Assembly: GCF_030124175.1 (NCBI RefSeq)
Contig: NZ_JASKMT010000036.1
Span: 1-43,368 of the forward strand
DNA length: 43,368 nucleotides
Direction: 5' to 3'
From: Streptomyces sp. 549
Lineage (GTDB): Bacteria; Actinomycetota; Actinomycetes; Streptomycetales; Streptomycetaceae
The notes under the pieces are model-generated. The model saw only the letters and a program-made list of their open reading frames with translations. It ran no database searches and had not been told where the DNA came from. The position numbers were made by a program, and so were the translations under genes. Below, one piece after another: positions 8,753 to 17,231 of the stretch (the stretch's first letter is position 1; each line of letters opens with the position of its first letter).

Positions 8753-9994
8753 TCAGCCCGCCGGGTCGTAGATCCGCTCCGCCTGCGGCACGCCGGCGTC
8801 GTCGTAGAGGCGCTCAAGGGCGTCCGGCGCGTAGATCTCGTAGTCCGGAACGACTCCGCCGATCAGCCCGAGCATCTTGTTGGTCCACTCCTGGTTCTTG
8901 CTCATCGCACTCATGGTCGCCTGGAAGAACGGCGGGAGTTCGGTGAGCTCACCGAGTGTCGTGGTGAAGTCGTAGACGCCGGCGCTTTCCTCGTCGCGCA
9001 TCTTCTCGTACTCGGCCATCGCGTCTTCCATCGGACGCTCGCCGGACAGGCCCTGGTGCAGGCGCTCGGCCAGGAGCTCGCCGTGCAGGAAGGCGTCGGT
9101 GATGCCCCATCCGGTGTACGGGTCCTTGTGGTAGCCGGCGTCGCCGACCAGTGCCCACCCGGGCCCGTGGGCACGGCGGTAGTAGTTGTCCGGGTAGCGC
9201 ATGGGCTTGAAGTCCTCTTCGCGCCTGCCCTGATCGCGCAGCTGCACGCCCATCTCGGGGGACACGTCGTCGAACACGCCCTGGAAACCGGCCTCGACGT
9301 CCTGGCGGAACTCCTTGAGCTGGCGCCGGGTGCAGATGACGGCCAGCATGCTCACACCGTCGTTCGTCGGCCAGGTACCGAACCACTTCTCGTTGAGGCC
9401 GGTCTTGTGGTGCAGGCCCCAGTCGAGACCGCTGTAGTACGAGTAGTAGATGAAACCCGCGGCAGGGCGGACGTTGTACAGCTCCGCACCGACCTTCTTG
9501 GCGACCGTGGAGTGGAAGCCGTCGGCACCGATGACCACGGTGGCGCGGAACTCCCGCTCCGGCCCGTCCCCCTCACGTCCGCGGATGCCCGTCACGCGGC
9601 CGTCGCTGAAGACCAGGTCCGAGACGGTGAAGCCCTCGACGACCTCGGCGCCGGCCCGGCGGGCGGCGTTGAGAAGGATCTCGTCCAGCACGATGCGGCG
9701 CGGGCAGTAGACGGCGTCGATGCCATCCACCGGATCGGCGAACCCGTTGAGGTCGATCCCCCGGTAGGAGTAGTGCATCTTCCGCAGTGCCGGGGTCTTC
9801 GCGGCGATGATCTCGTCGAGCAGGCCCCAGGCCTGGAGCCGAAGCAGCCCCGCCTGGTGGATGTAGTGGGTCGACACGGCGTCGCTGGGGAACGAGGCCC
9901 GATCCACCACGAGGACCCGGTGCCCCTGCCGGGCCAGCAGCATCGCTAATGGTGATCCGGCACAGCGACCACCCACGACAATGACGTCGTACAT
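8753..9994 (-). CDS. FAD-dependent oxidoreductase/monooxygenase of the biosynthetic cluster
   Basis: A 413-residue flavoprotein of the p-hydroxybenzoate hydroxylase/geranylgeranyl reductase superfamily. The N-terminal Rossmann motif is VVGGRCAGS (G8, G9, G13), with GADGFHS in the middle and GDAGYHKDP...GWGITDAF for FAD ribityl binding. Family members hydroxylate, epoxidise, reduce or halogenate small molecules; the halogenase WxWxIP motif was not seen. The ATG at 9994 is used (GGGGGA precedes it); an in-frame TTG at 10009 would add five residues. Leu16 is encoded by TTA (9947-9949), a rare codon that in Streptomyces needs the bldA tRNA, so expression is probably tied to development. A strong hairpin ends the unit. 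Likely a tailoring enzyme and the outermost gene of the cluster. Confidence 0.87.
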   Translation of the reverse strand: MYDVIVVGGRCAGSPLAMLLARQGHRVLVVDRASFPSDAVSTHYIHQAGLLRLQAWGLLDEIIAAKTPALRKMHYSYRGIDLNGFADPVDGIDAVYCPRRIVLDEILLNAARRAGAEVVEGFTVSDLVFSDGRVTGIRGREGDGPEREFRATVVIGADGFHSTVAKKVGAELYNVRPAAGFIYYSYYSGLDWGLHHKTGLNEKWFGTWPTNDGVSMLAVICTRRQLKEFRQDVEAGFQGVFDDVSPEMGVQLRDQGRREEDFKPMRYPDNYYRRAHGPGWALVGDAGYHKDPYTGWGITDAFLHGELLAERLHQGLSGERPMEDAMAEYEKMRDEESAGVYDFTTTLGELTELPPFFQATMSAMSKNQEWTNKMLGLIGGVVPDYEIYAPDALERLYDDAGVPQAERIYDPAG

Positions 9995-10296
9995 ACAATC
10001 CCCCGTCAACTAGTTGCGTACCACGGACCTTTGAGTGCGGCCCGCGAGTACGATTCTGAGGCTATGACGTGCGGTAGATCACGGTCAAGGTTCGGTATTG
10101 GCCGAGAATTGCCCCGGCATCTCACCGCTCACAAGTCGAATCTTTCATTCCGCCCAGTTGCTGGGGGGTGTGCACTTTTTGTCTCTCCCGGTTCAGGGGC
10201 ACGCGTGTCCTGCGTCATAGTCACGAGTGGGCGGGAACCAGCCACGTGGGCCCGCGTCGCCTCTCGCCGCCGGAGAAATGGATGAACGCGTGGTGA
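9995..10296. promoter_or_regulatory. Intergenic region upstream of the FAD oxidoreductase gene
   Basis: About 300 bases with visibly lower GC than the flanking genes and no reading frame with coding-like codon use. It must hold the promoter for the minus-strand FAD oxidoreductase gene and marks the apparent border of the biosynthetic cluster. No operator or clear -35/-10 pair could be assigned with confidence. Confidence 0.4.
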
Positions 10297-10578
10297 ATGG
10301 GGTGGAGAGTAAGTCCCGCCGGTGCGGAGCCCCTGCCCACTACGCCGTCGTCCGGACCGGCCCACCGGAGCATCGCCACCGGGGGAGTGGACGCACGCAT
10401 GGTGAGGATGCTGGAGCAGAAGACCCGCCTGTTCGACGCCTACGCCCGGCGCAGCACCATGGCCGAGGCCACCCCGGACGCGGTCGACGTGTCGGACACC
10501 GAGTCGCCCCGACAGATCGTCGAGGAGGAACAGGCGCGGTTGGGCGTGGCGGACGAGAGGCCCACGGCACCCGCGTGA
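10297..10578 (+). pseudogene. Remnant of a helicase C-terminus
   Basis: The recognisable part is the last 60 residues, from the ATG at 10399, including MLEQKTRLFDAYARRS and IVEEEQARLG. This resembles the C-terminal tail of SNF2/DEAD-type helicases found on actinomycete mobile elements, where a helix with EQK..LFD closes the helicase core. No ATP-binding or helicase motifs precede it and the upstream sequence looks non-coding, so most of the gene is missing. Identification rests on memory of the tail motif only. It could instead be a small unrelated protein. Confidence 0.4.
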
Positions 10579-10656
10579 GGGGCCGGCGGCCCGCGGACAG
10601 GCCGCTGCTCACCGCTCCATGTTGACGCGAGCGTGCACTTGGCGAAGGGTCGGGTC

Positions 10657-10863
10657 ATGTCCATCACCGCGAGGGATGCCCGCAGGGCTCTTCTCCCACT
10701 GATCAGGACGGTCAACGACGATCACGAGGCCATCGAGATCGTCTCCGGGCACGGCACCGCCGTGCCCGTCTCGGCCGACGCATACGCTCGCTGGTGCTCC
10801 ATGCGACTGTGCGGCAACCGCACCAAGTCCCGCCGACACGTCGCCCGTCGACGTGTCCAGTGA
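10657..10863 (+). pseudogene. Truncated YefM/Phd-type antitoxin
   Basis: Residues 1-48 match the DNA-binding part of YefM/Phd antitoxins: MSITARDARRALLPLI, then VND-DHEAIEIVS and GTAVPVSADAYARW. The family normally continues with a toxin-binding helix of the type LLRSPANARRL. Here the sequence becomes Arg-rich and stops after 68 residues with no match in any frame, and no YoeB/RelE toxin follows. It could still bind DNA, but it looks like a solitary, broken antitoxin. It sits beside the helicase remnant at the cluster border. Confidence 0.6.
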
Positions 10864-10882
10864 CAGCGGAATGAGGCGCCCC

Positions 10883-11488
10883 ATGGCCGAACTCGCCCGG
10901 GAGGCCCTCGAAGGCGGCCTCCCGATGGCGACCGGCGGCACGACCCGCGACGTGGGGCAGTTCGCCGCGGACGTCTGGACCGCGCATGATCTCGGCCTTG
11001 TCCTGCTCGTCCACCGCAGGGACGACGGGCATGTCGCGGAGGAGGTGTACTACTCGACGCGTGACTGCGGCCAATGCGGCGACGGGCGTTGGTCGGACGC
11101 CGAACCCCTCGGGGGTGGTCCGCTCGGTTTCGACCTGCATGATGCCTCGGCACGGGCGAGAGTGCTGCGCGGTCACGCCACGGCGTTCGTCGTGGAAACG
11201 GAGGTCCGGCTTCACACCGGCAGGGCGGCTGAGGACGAAGGTGACGAGATGGTACGAGTCGTGGGACTCCTCGTCACCGAGGAAGCCGACTTCCTGGAGG
11301 TCGGGAACCTGACGGAACCCGCTTCTCACCGCCGTCCCGTCCCGTCAGGGCTGGCCCTGCTCGCTGTCCTCCCCGGTGACCGCCTCCACGTCCAGGCGGT
11401 GCGCTCCACACCGTCCGGGCACGCTCCCGTGGGTGAAGGCCTCGAACTCTCGTACTCGCCCGACGCGACGGAGTACGACTGGCTGTGA
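10883..11488 (+). CDS. Hypothetical protein, unknown function
   Basis: About 201 residues, acidic, with no signal peptide and no transmembrane segment. I do not recognise a family. A local YYSTRDCGQCGDG carries a Cys-x-x-Cys pair that could bind metal or form a disulfide. The C-terminus ends in YSPDATEYDWL. Codon use is typical of the genome (GC-rich third positions), which supports real coding. The ATG at 10883 follows GAGG at a usable spacing; an in-frame ATG at 10871 and a start near 10853 overlapping the antitoxin remnant are alternatives. It is convergent with the MmpL-like gene, with about 60 bases between their stops. Confidence 0.6.
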   Translation: MAELAREALEGGLPMATGGTTRDVGQFAADVWTAHDLGLVLLVHRRDDGHVAEEVYYSTRDCGQCGDGRWSDAEPLGGGPLGFDLHDASARARVLRGHATAFVVETEVRLHTGRAAEDEGDEMVRVVGLLVTEEADFLEVGNLTEPASHRRPVPSGLALLAVLPGDRLHVQAVRSTPSGHAPVGEGLELSYSPDATEYDWL

Positions 11489-11549
11489 GGGTCGGCAACC
11501 GAGTCCGCAACCCGCCGCCCACGAGGCGCGACCGGCTCGTCCGGACCGC

Positions 11550-13751
11550 TCACCTCCCCGGTACCTGGGCCTTCTGCCGAGCGTCCACCGATCCGGGCCG
11601 CCCGGACGTTTCGGTCCCGGCCCCAGCCCCGATCTCGGTCCCTACCCCAGCCCCGCCGATGTGGGGGAGGCGGCGGTCGAGGGCGCGGGGCAGCCACCAG
11701 TTGGCGCGTCCCAGCAGTGCCATGGTGGCGGGCACGACCACCATGCGGACGATCGTCGCGTCGAGTGCGATCGCGGTCGCCAGGCCCAGGCCCATCATCT
11801 TGACGAGGGGCGACGGCTGGGTGGCGAAGCTGAGGAACACCACCGTCATGATCAACGCGGCGGAGGTGATCACCCGGCCGGTGGCGGCCATGCCGCGCGC
11901 CACCGACTCGGCGTTGTCACCCGTGGCGTTGTACTCCTCGCGGATGCGGGAGAGCAGGAACACCTCGTAGTCCATGGAGAGGCCGAAGAGGACCGCGAAG
12001 AAGAGCGTGGGCAGGGGCGAGACGATGGGCAGGGTCTCCTCCAGGCCGAACAGGCCCGAGAGCCAGCCCCACTGGAACACGGCGACCACCACGCCGTAGG
12101 CACCGCCGATGGACAGCAGGTTCATCACGGCGGCCTTCAGCGGCACCACGAGGGAGCGGAACACCAGCATCAGCAGCAGGAACGACGCTGCCAGGATCGC
12201 GGCGATGAAGACCGGCAGGGTGTCGTCGAGCTGCTGGGTGAGGTCCGCGGTCATGGCGGTCAGGCCCGACACCGCGACGTTGGCGGGGAGCAGGTCGCGG
12301 ACGCGTCCCAGGGTCTCGGTGGTCGCGGCGTCCGAGGGGGAGGTGGTGGGGAGCACGGGCAGCACCACGGTGTCCTCGGCGGGGGAGGTCCGGGGTTCGC
12401 CGACCGTGGCGATGCCGGGGTCGGCGGCGACGCGCTCGGCCAGCGCGGGCAGGGAGCGGGCGTCCACGCCGGGCGCGCGCAGGTCGGCGACGATCAGCAG
12501 CGGGGCGTTGAAGCCCGGGCCGAAGCCCTCCGACAGCAGGTCGTGGGCGCGGCGGTGGGTGGTGCTCGTCGAGTCGTCGCCGGCGTCGGGGAAGCCCGTC
12601 TCCATGCGCAGGGCGGGGGCCGCCAGTGCGAGTAGTACCACCGAGGCGACCAGCAGGTACCGCCACGGCCGGTGAGACACACGGTGGGCGAAACGCCACC
12701 ACGCCGTCTCCTCGGCCCGCTTGGCCCGGCGCCGGCGGCCCGGCAGCCGTCCCTTGTCGATGCGGTCACCGAGCAGGGACAGCAGCGCCGGCAGCAGCGT
12801 GAGCGCGGTCGCCACGGCGAACAGCACGATCAGCGAGGTGCTCAGGCCGATCGAGGTCAGAAAGCCCAGGCCGGTCAGCGCGAGGGCGGCCATGGCCACG
12901 ACGACGGTGCCGCCCGCGAACAGGACGGCGGTGCCCGAGGACGCCATGGCGTTGGAGAGCGCGGTCGGGTTGTCCTGCCCGGCGGCGCGGTTCTCGCGGT
13001 AGCGCACCACGATGAACAGCGCGTAGTCGATGCCGACTCCCAGGCCGATCATCGCCCCCATGGCCGGGGCCGCGCTGGACACGTCCATCGCGTGGGCCAG
13101 CAGCATCACACCGCCCAGTCCGGCGGCGACCGCCACCAGCGCGAGCGTGATCGGCACCAGTGCGGCGACGATGGTGCCGAACGCGACGACCAGCACCACC
13201 AGCGCGGCCAGCAGACCGCCCGCCTCCGCGCCCGAGGTCTCCGTCTCGGCGTTGATGAAGACGGCGTCCCCGCCCAACTCGGCGACGAGACCGGCCTCCC
13301 GCGCCGGTGCGATCGCCTCGGCCAGCGCGCGCAGCAGCTCGGGCTGCACCTCCGTCACGGGCAGGTCGAAGGTGATCTGGGCGAAGCCGATGCGCCCGTC
13401 GGGCGACAGCGTGCCCGCGGTGAACGGGCCGGCCACCGCGGCGACGCGGTCCATGTCGGCGAGCCGGGCGACGGCGCCGTCGACAGCGGGCCGCTGCGGC
13501 TCCAGGCGCTCCCCTTCCGGCACGGCGAACACCGCCACGGCCGTCCCGCTGGTGGCCTCCGGGAAGCGTTCCTCCAGCAGCGCCATCGCCTTCTCGCTCT
13601 GGCTGCCGGGGGCCGCGAGGTCGTCGGTGAACGAGCCGCCGATCGCGCCGGCCAGGGACAGGACGAGGGTGAGAGCGGCGGCCCAGGCGACGATGGTGCG
13701 CCACGGCCTTCGGGCGCTGGCGTCGCCGATGCGGCGGGTGATCCGGTTCAT
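11550..13751 (-). CDS. MMPL/RND-family membrane transporter
   Basis: A 733-residue protein with two repeated halves. Each has a first membrane helix, a large extracytoplasmic loop and a block of five helices. The paired motifs GIDYALFIVVRYRE and SMDYEVFLLSRIREEY carry the charged residues of the proton relay typical of MmpL proteins. These proton-driven exporters move lipids, lipopeptides or drugs across the membrane. The C-terminus has a short Gly/Thr-rich tail. The gene diverges from a sensor kinase/response regulator pair 306 bases away, an arrangement in which the regulator often controls the transporter. Export of the left-hand cluster's product is possible but not shown. Confidence 0.92.
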   Translation of the reverse strand: MNRITRRIGDASARRPWRTIVAWAAALTLVLSLAGAIGGSFTDDLAAPGSQSEKAMALLEERFPEATSGTAVAVFAVPEGERLEPQRPAVDGAVARLADMDRVAAVAGPFTAGTLSPDGRIGFAQITFDLPVTEVQPELLRALAEAIAPAREAGLVAELGGDAVFINAETETSGAEAGGLLAALVVLVVAFGTIVAALVPITLALVAVAAGLGGVMLLAHAMDVSSAAPAMGAMIGLGVGIDYALFIVVRYRENRAAGQDNPTALSNAMASSGTAVLFAGGTVVVAMAALALTGLGFLTSIGLSTSLIVLFAVATALTLLPALLSLLGDRIDKGRLPGRRRRAKRAEETAWWRFAHRVSHRPWRYLLVASVVLLALAAPALRMETGFPDAGDDSTSTTHRRAHDLLSEGFGPGFNAPLLIVADLRAPGVDARSLPALAERVAADPGIATVGEPRTSPAEDTVVLPVLPTTSPSDAATTETLGRVRDLLPANVAVSGLTAMTADLTQQLDDTLPVFIAAILAASFLLLMLVFRSLVVPLKAAVMNLLSIGGAYGVVVAVFQWGWLSGLFGLEETLPIVSPLPTLFFAVLFGLSMDYEVFLLSRIREEYNATGDNAESVARGMAATGRVITSAALIMTVVFLSFATQPSPLVKMMGLGLATAIALDATIVRMVVVPATMALLGRANWWLPRALDRRLPHIGGAGVGTEIGAGAGTETSGRPGSVDARQKAQVPGR

Positions 13752-14057
13752 GGATGCGTGCTCCTGTGGGATGGCCGACGCCCGGCTCCGGCCGTGGCGG
13801 CGGGAGTCCTCAGCGGTTCGGGGGCCTCCATCGTGGGCGTCGGCGGCTCCGCCGTCCCCGGCCGCCGGAGGGGTTCCGCACTCGCCCGGGCGACGGTCGG
13901 GGCCGGGCGGTGCCTCCCCCCGGCGGGGGAGTCCGCCATCCGCCTGCGGGCGGGTGACCCGGCGTCCGGCCCGCGTCTACGATCCTGAGACAGCACGGCC
14001 TGCCCGGCGTCCCGAGGACCTGCGCCGCAGCGCCGGACGCCCGACCCTGGAGCGACG
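13752..14057. promoter_or_regulatory. Divergent promoter region, MmpL transporter / two-component system
   Basis: A 306-base GC-rich spacer between divergent starts. It must carry both promoters and probably the operator of the adjacent LuxR-type regulator. I see no clear long dyad or consensus -35/-10 pair. A GGAG ribosome binding site precedes the kinase ATG. Confidence 0.45.
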
Positions 14058-15275
14058 ATGAACCGCACGGCGCCGCCCTCCGGAACGCGGGTCCCCGGCG
14101 GCTCGAGACGGTTCCGCGGGCCCTTCCGCCGTTGGCCGCGGACGGCGGACGCGGTGCTGGCGGCCGCCATGCTGGCGGCCACGGTGTCCCTGGTGGAGGG
14201 GCCCGGCGACTCGATCGTGTTCCGCCCGGTCACCGACGTCCCGGTCGCCGCCCTGCTGGTCTTCGCCGTGGGCTGCGCGGCGCTGTACTGGCGACGGCGG
14301 GCGCCGGTGGTCTGCCTGGGTGTGGTGCTCGCCGCCTGGGCCGCCACCCTGGGCAGCGGCTACGCCGACCTGGGCGGCGCCGCGCTCGTCGCGTTGTACT
14401 CCGTCGGTCGGTACGCCGCGCACGGCAGGCAGGGCCCGGTCGGGCTGGCCTGCGCGGTCACCGTGCTCACCGTCGACGGCCTCACGCTCTCCGTCCCCTG
14501 GGGGGAGACCGCCTTCGGGGCCGTGGTGATGTTCGTGGACTGGTACGTCGGCCGGCGCCTGCGGCTGCGCGAGGAACGCGCCGCCCAGCTGCGCCGGGAA
14601 CAGGCCGCCGAGGCACGCCGGATCGTCGCCGAGGAACGCACCCACATCGCTCGTGAACTGCACGACGTGGTCGCCCACCGGGTGAGCATGATGACGGTGC
14701 AGGCAGGCGCGGCGCGGATGGTGGCCGCCGAGGACCCCGAGGGCGCCGTCGACGCCATGGCGGCGGTGGAGGAGGCGGGACGCCAGGCGCTGGACGAGCT
14801 GCGGCACCTGCTGGGGGTGCTGCGGCCGGACGGGGACCGGGACGAACTCGGCCCGCAGCCCGGGCTGGCGGACATTCCCCTGCTGGTGGAGCAGGTGCGC
14901 GAGGCGGGCCTTGAGGTGTCGTTCGCGGACGGGGTCCGGGCCCCGCTCCCGGCGCGGGTGGAGCTGTCGGCGTACCGCATCGTGCAGGAGGCGCTGACCA
15001 ACGTGCTCAAGCACAGCGGCCCCCGCACCCGCGCCGAAGTACGCCTCAGCCGCGCGGAGTCCGGTGCCGCCGTCACCGTCGAGGTGGTCGACGACGGCCG
15101 GGGCGCCCGCGACCGGCCGGCGCCCGGCCTGGCCCAGCCGGGTGTGGTGGGCCACGGGATCGTCGGCATGCGCGAGCGGGCGCTTCTGCTGGGCGGTACC
15201 CTCCACGCGGGGCCGGAGCCCCGGGGCGGTTTCCGGGTGGCCGCCCGCCTGCCCACCGGAGGGGAGCCCGCGTGA
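14058..15275 (+). CDS. Two-component sensor histidine kinase (NarL/DesK-like, HisKA_3)
   Basis: A 405-residue membrane kinase. The first 165 residues contain several hydrophobic segments, forming a membrane sensor with no large external loop. The dimerisation box ERTHIARELHDVVAHR has phospho-accepting H202. The ATPase domain shows the N box YRIVQEALTNVLKHS and the glycine boxes DDGRG and GHGIVGMRER. This is the HisKA_3 class that partners LuxR-type regulators. It is translationally coupled to the response regulator by a 4-bp overlap and divergent from the MmpL transporter, suggesting it senses membrane or drug stress and controls export. The stimulus is unknown. Confidence 0.93.
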   Translation: MNRTAPPSGTRVPGGSRRFRGPFRRWPRTADAVLAAAMLAATVSLVEGPGDSIVFRPVTDVPVAALLVFAVGCAALYWRRRAPVVCLGVVLAAWAATLGSGYADLGGAALVALYSVGRYAAHGRQGPVGLACAVTVLTVDGLTLSVPWGETAFGAVVMFVDWYVGRRLRLREERAAQLRREQAAEARRIVAEERTHIARELHDVVAHRVSMMTVQAGAARMVAAEDPEGAVDAMAAVEEAGRQALDELRHLLGVLRPDGDRDELGPQPGLADIPLLVEQVREAGLEVSFADGVRAPLPARVELSAYRIVQEALTNVLKHSGPRTRAEVRLSRAESGAAVTVEVVDDGRGARDRPAPGLAQPGVVGHGIVGMRERALLLGGTLHAGPEPRGGFRVAARLPTGGEPA

Positions 15276-15949
15276 GTATCCGCGTCGTCGTCGCCGACGA
15301 CCAGGCACTCGTCCGCCGGGGCTTCGCCATGATCCTTCGGATGGACGACGGCATCGAGGTGGTGGCCGAGGCCGGAACGGGCCTGGAGGCGATCGAGGCG
15401 GCCCGCCGGCACCGCCCGGACGTGGTCCTCATGGACATCCGCATGCCCGAACTGGACGGCCTGGAGGCGACGTCCCGGATTCTGGAGCACGCGGACTGGG
15501 ACGTCCGGGTGCTGATCCTCACCACCTTCGACCCGGACGAGTACGTCTACCGGGCGCTGCGCGCGGGTGCCGCCGCCTTCATCCTCAAGGACATCCCCCC
15601 GGAGCAACTCGCCACCGCCGTGCGCACGGTGGCCGAGGGCGGGGCGCTGCTCGCGCCGTCCATCACCCGGCGCCTCATCGGCCGGTTCGCGGAGCACCGC
15701 ACCGTCAACCCCGCCGTCGCCGGACGACTGGAACGCCTCACCGAGCGGGAACGCCAGATGGTGGCCGCCGTCGCCCGGGGGGCCAGCAACTCGGAGATCG
15801 CGGGTGGGCTCTTCATCGGGGCCGCGACCGTCAAGTCGCATGTGTCGAGCATCCTCACCAAACTCGGCCTGCGCGACCGCACCCAGATCGTGATCTTCGC
15901 CTACGAGAGCGGCCTCGTCGAAGCCGGCGGCCACGACGTCGGCCACTGA
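15272..15949 (+). CDS. LuxR/NarL-family response regulator
   Basis: A 225-residue regulator. The receiver domain has acidic D9/D10, phospho-acceptor D55 in VVLMDIRMP, T84 and K106. The C-terminal helix-turn-helix (about 152-212) begins LTERERQMVAAVARG and ends with TVKSHVSSILTKLGLRDR. It starts at GTG overlapping the kinase stop (GTGA). The likely targets are its own promoter and the divergent MmpL gene, inferred from gene order. Confidence 0.95.
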   Translation: MSIRVVVADDQALVRRGFAMILRMDDGIEVVAEAGTGLEAIEAARRHRPDVVLMDIRMPELDGLEATSRILEHADWDVRVLILTTFDPDEYVYRALRAGAAAFILKDIPPEQLATAVRTVAEGGALLAPSITRRLIGRFAEHRTVNPAVAGRLERLTERERQMVAAVARGASNSEIAGGLFIGAATVKSHVSSILTKLGLRDRTQIVIFAYESGLVEAGGHDVGH

Positions 15950-16289
15950 GCCCCCGTGGTGAAGAACGTCTCGTACGGCAGGTGTTCGGCGTCCGGCACG
16001 CGTGGCACGTGGTCCGGGGCGGTGCGCGCCTTGGGCGCTGCCGACTCCGCTGCCGACTCCGCCGCCGACTCCGGGGCCGAGGAGGAGGCCGCCGTGTGCC
16101 GGCGGGCGGGCTCGGGTAGTTTGGCGGTGACCCGTGCGGCGCGTCCGAGCGCCCACGGCAGGACCGAGCAGAACCGGGGAGGTGGGACCCATCACCGCTC
16201 CAGCAGGCTGGGTGCTCTCCTCCCTCGGCCGTCCGGTCGCTCCGCGCAGCTGACCGGGAGAGCGCCCTTCGGCTCCCCGAAAGGCCCCC
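15901..16289 (-). other. Gene-poor interval with a coding-like open frame lacking a normal start
   Basis: No gene can be firmly placed between the response regulator and the methyltransferase. On the minus strand, one frame is open from a stop at 16192-16194 to a TAG near 15901. Third-codon GC is about 90% in its last 60 codons, including HVPRVPDAEHLPYETFF. It has no ATG, GTG or TTG after the upstream stop, so it may be the 3' relic of a lost gene. The interval also holds three 12-bp direct repeats at 16037-16072. Confidence 0.25.
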
Positions 16290-17141
16290 ATGCCGGTTCC
16301 CCCGCTCGACCTCCCCTCTGCTGCCCTTCTCTCTCCCGCTCTCGTCGACCGGCTCCGGGCGGCCGGCTGCGTCTTCGCCGAGGAGGAGGCACACCTGCTC
16401 GCCTGCACCGCGCGCACGCCCGCCCAGCTGGCCGTCATGGTCGATCGCCGGGTGTCCGGCCTGCCACTCGAACAGGTCCTCGGCTGGGCCCGGTTCCACG
16501 GTCTGCGGGTGGTGCTGGAACCCGGGGTGTTCGTGCCCAGGCGCCGTACCGAGTTCCTGGTCCGGCAGGCGGCGGCGCTGGCCCGGTCCGCGTCGGCCGG
16601 GTCGGCCTCGGCCGGGTCCTCGTCGGCCGGTCCGCGCACCGTCGTGGTGGACCTGTGCTGCGGGTCGGGGGCGGTCGCGGCGGCGCTCGCCGTCGAACTG
16701 CCCGGGACCGAGTGCCACGCCGTGGACATCGACCCGGTCGCGGTGCGCTGCGCCCGTCGCAACCTGCCCGCCGGGGGACGGGCGTACCTGGGCGACCTGT
16801 ACACGCCGCTGCCGCCCCGGCTGCTCGGCCGGGTGGACGTGCTGGTGGCCAACGCGCCGTACGTGCCCACCGGTTCGCTGGGCCTGCTGCCGCCCGAGGC
16901 ACGGGAGCACGAGCCGCGGGTGGCCCTGGACGGTGGTGAGGACGGCCTCGCCGTGCAGCGCCGGGTCGCCGCCGGCGCCTCGCGCTGGCTGGCGCCCGGG
17001 GGTGTGCTGCTCGTCGAGACCAGTGAGCGCCAGGCGGCCGGCACCGCCGAGGCCGTGGCCCGGGGCGGCCTCACGGCCACCAGCACGACGTGCGAGGAGC
17101 TGGACGCCACCGTGGTCGTCGGTCGCCTCCCCGCCGCGTAG
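16290..17141 (+). CDS. PrmC/HemK-related protein glutamine methyltransferase-like protein
   Basis: A 283-residue SAM-dependent methyltransferase. The N-terminal helical domain (1-85) is followed by VFVPRRRTEFLVRQ, the PrmC substrate-positioning loop. The SAM site is VVDLCCGSGAVAAALA, with AVDIDPVAVRCARRN after it. The catalytic NPPY motif of PrmC/HemK reads NAPY (about 190-193), as in a PrmC-related actinobacterial subfamily, so the substrate may differ from peptide release factors. A repetitive Ala/Ser/Gly linker (ASAGSASAGSSSAG) sits just before the SAM motif. The start is ATG after GAAAGG. It is probably monocistronic or co-transcribed with the TerD-vWA gene 90 bases downstream. Confidence 0.85.
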   Translation: MPVPPLDLPSAALLSPALVDRLRAAGCVFAEEEAHLLACTARTPAQLAVMVDRRVSGLPLEQVLGWARFHGLRVVLEPGVFVPRRRTEFLVRQAAALARSASAGSASAGSSSAGPRTVVVDLCCGSGAVAAALAVELPGTECHAVDIDPVAVRCARRNLPAGGRAYLGDLYTPLPPRLLGRVDVLVANAPYVPTGSLGLLPPEAREHEPRVALDGGEDGLAVQRRVAAGASRWLAPGGVLLVETSERQAAGTAEAVARGGLTATSTTCEELDATVVVGRLPAA

Positions 17142-17231
17142 GCGCGCCTGGCCCCGGCCGCCGGGCCCGCCCGACGCAGCTCCACTGCCCGCCGGTGGGG
17201 GCTGGGCTGCGGGCGGGCCCTGCGGCACACT

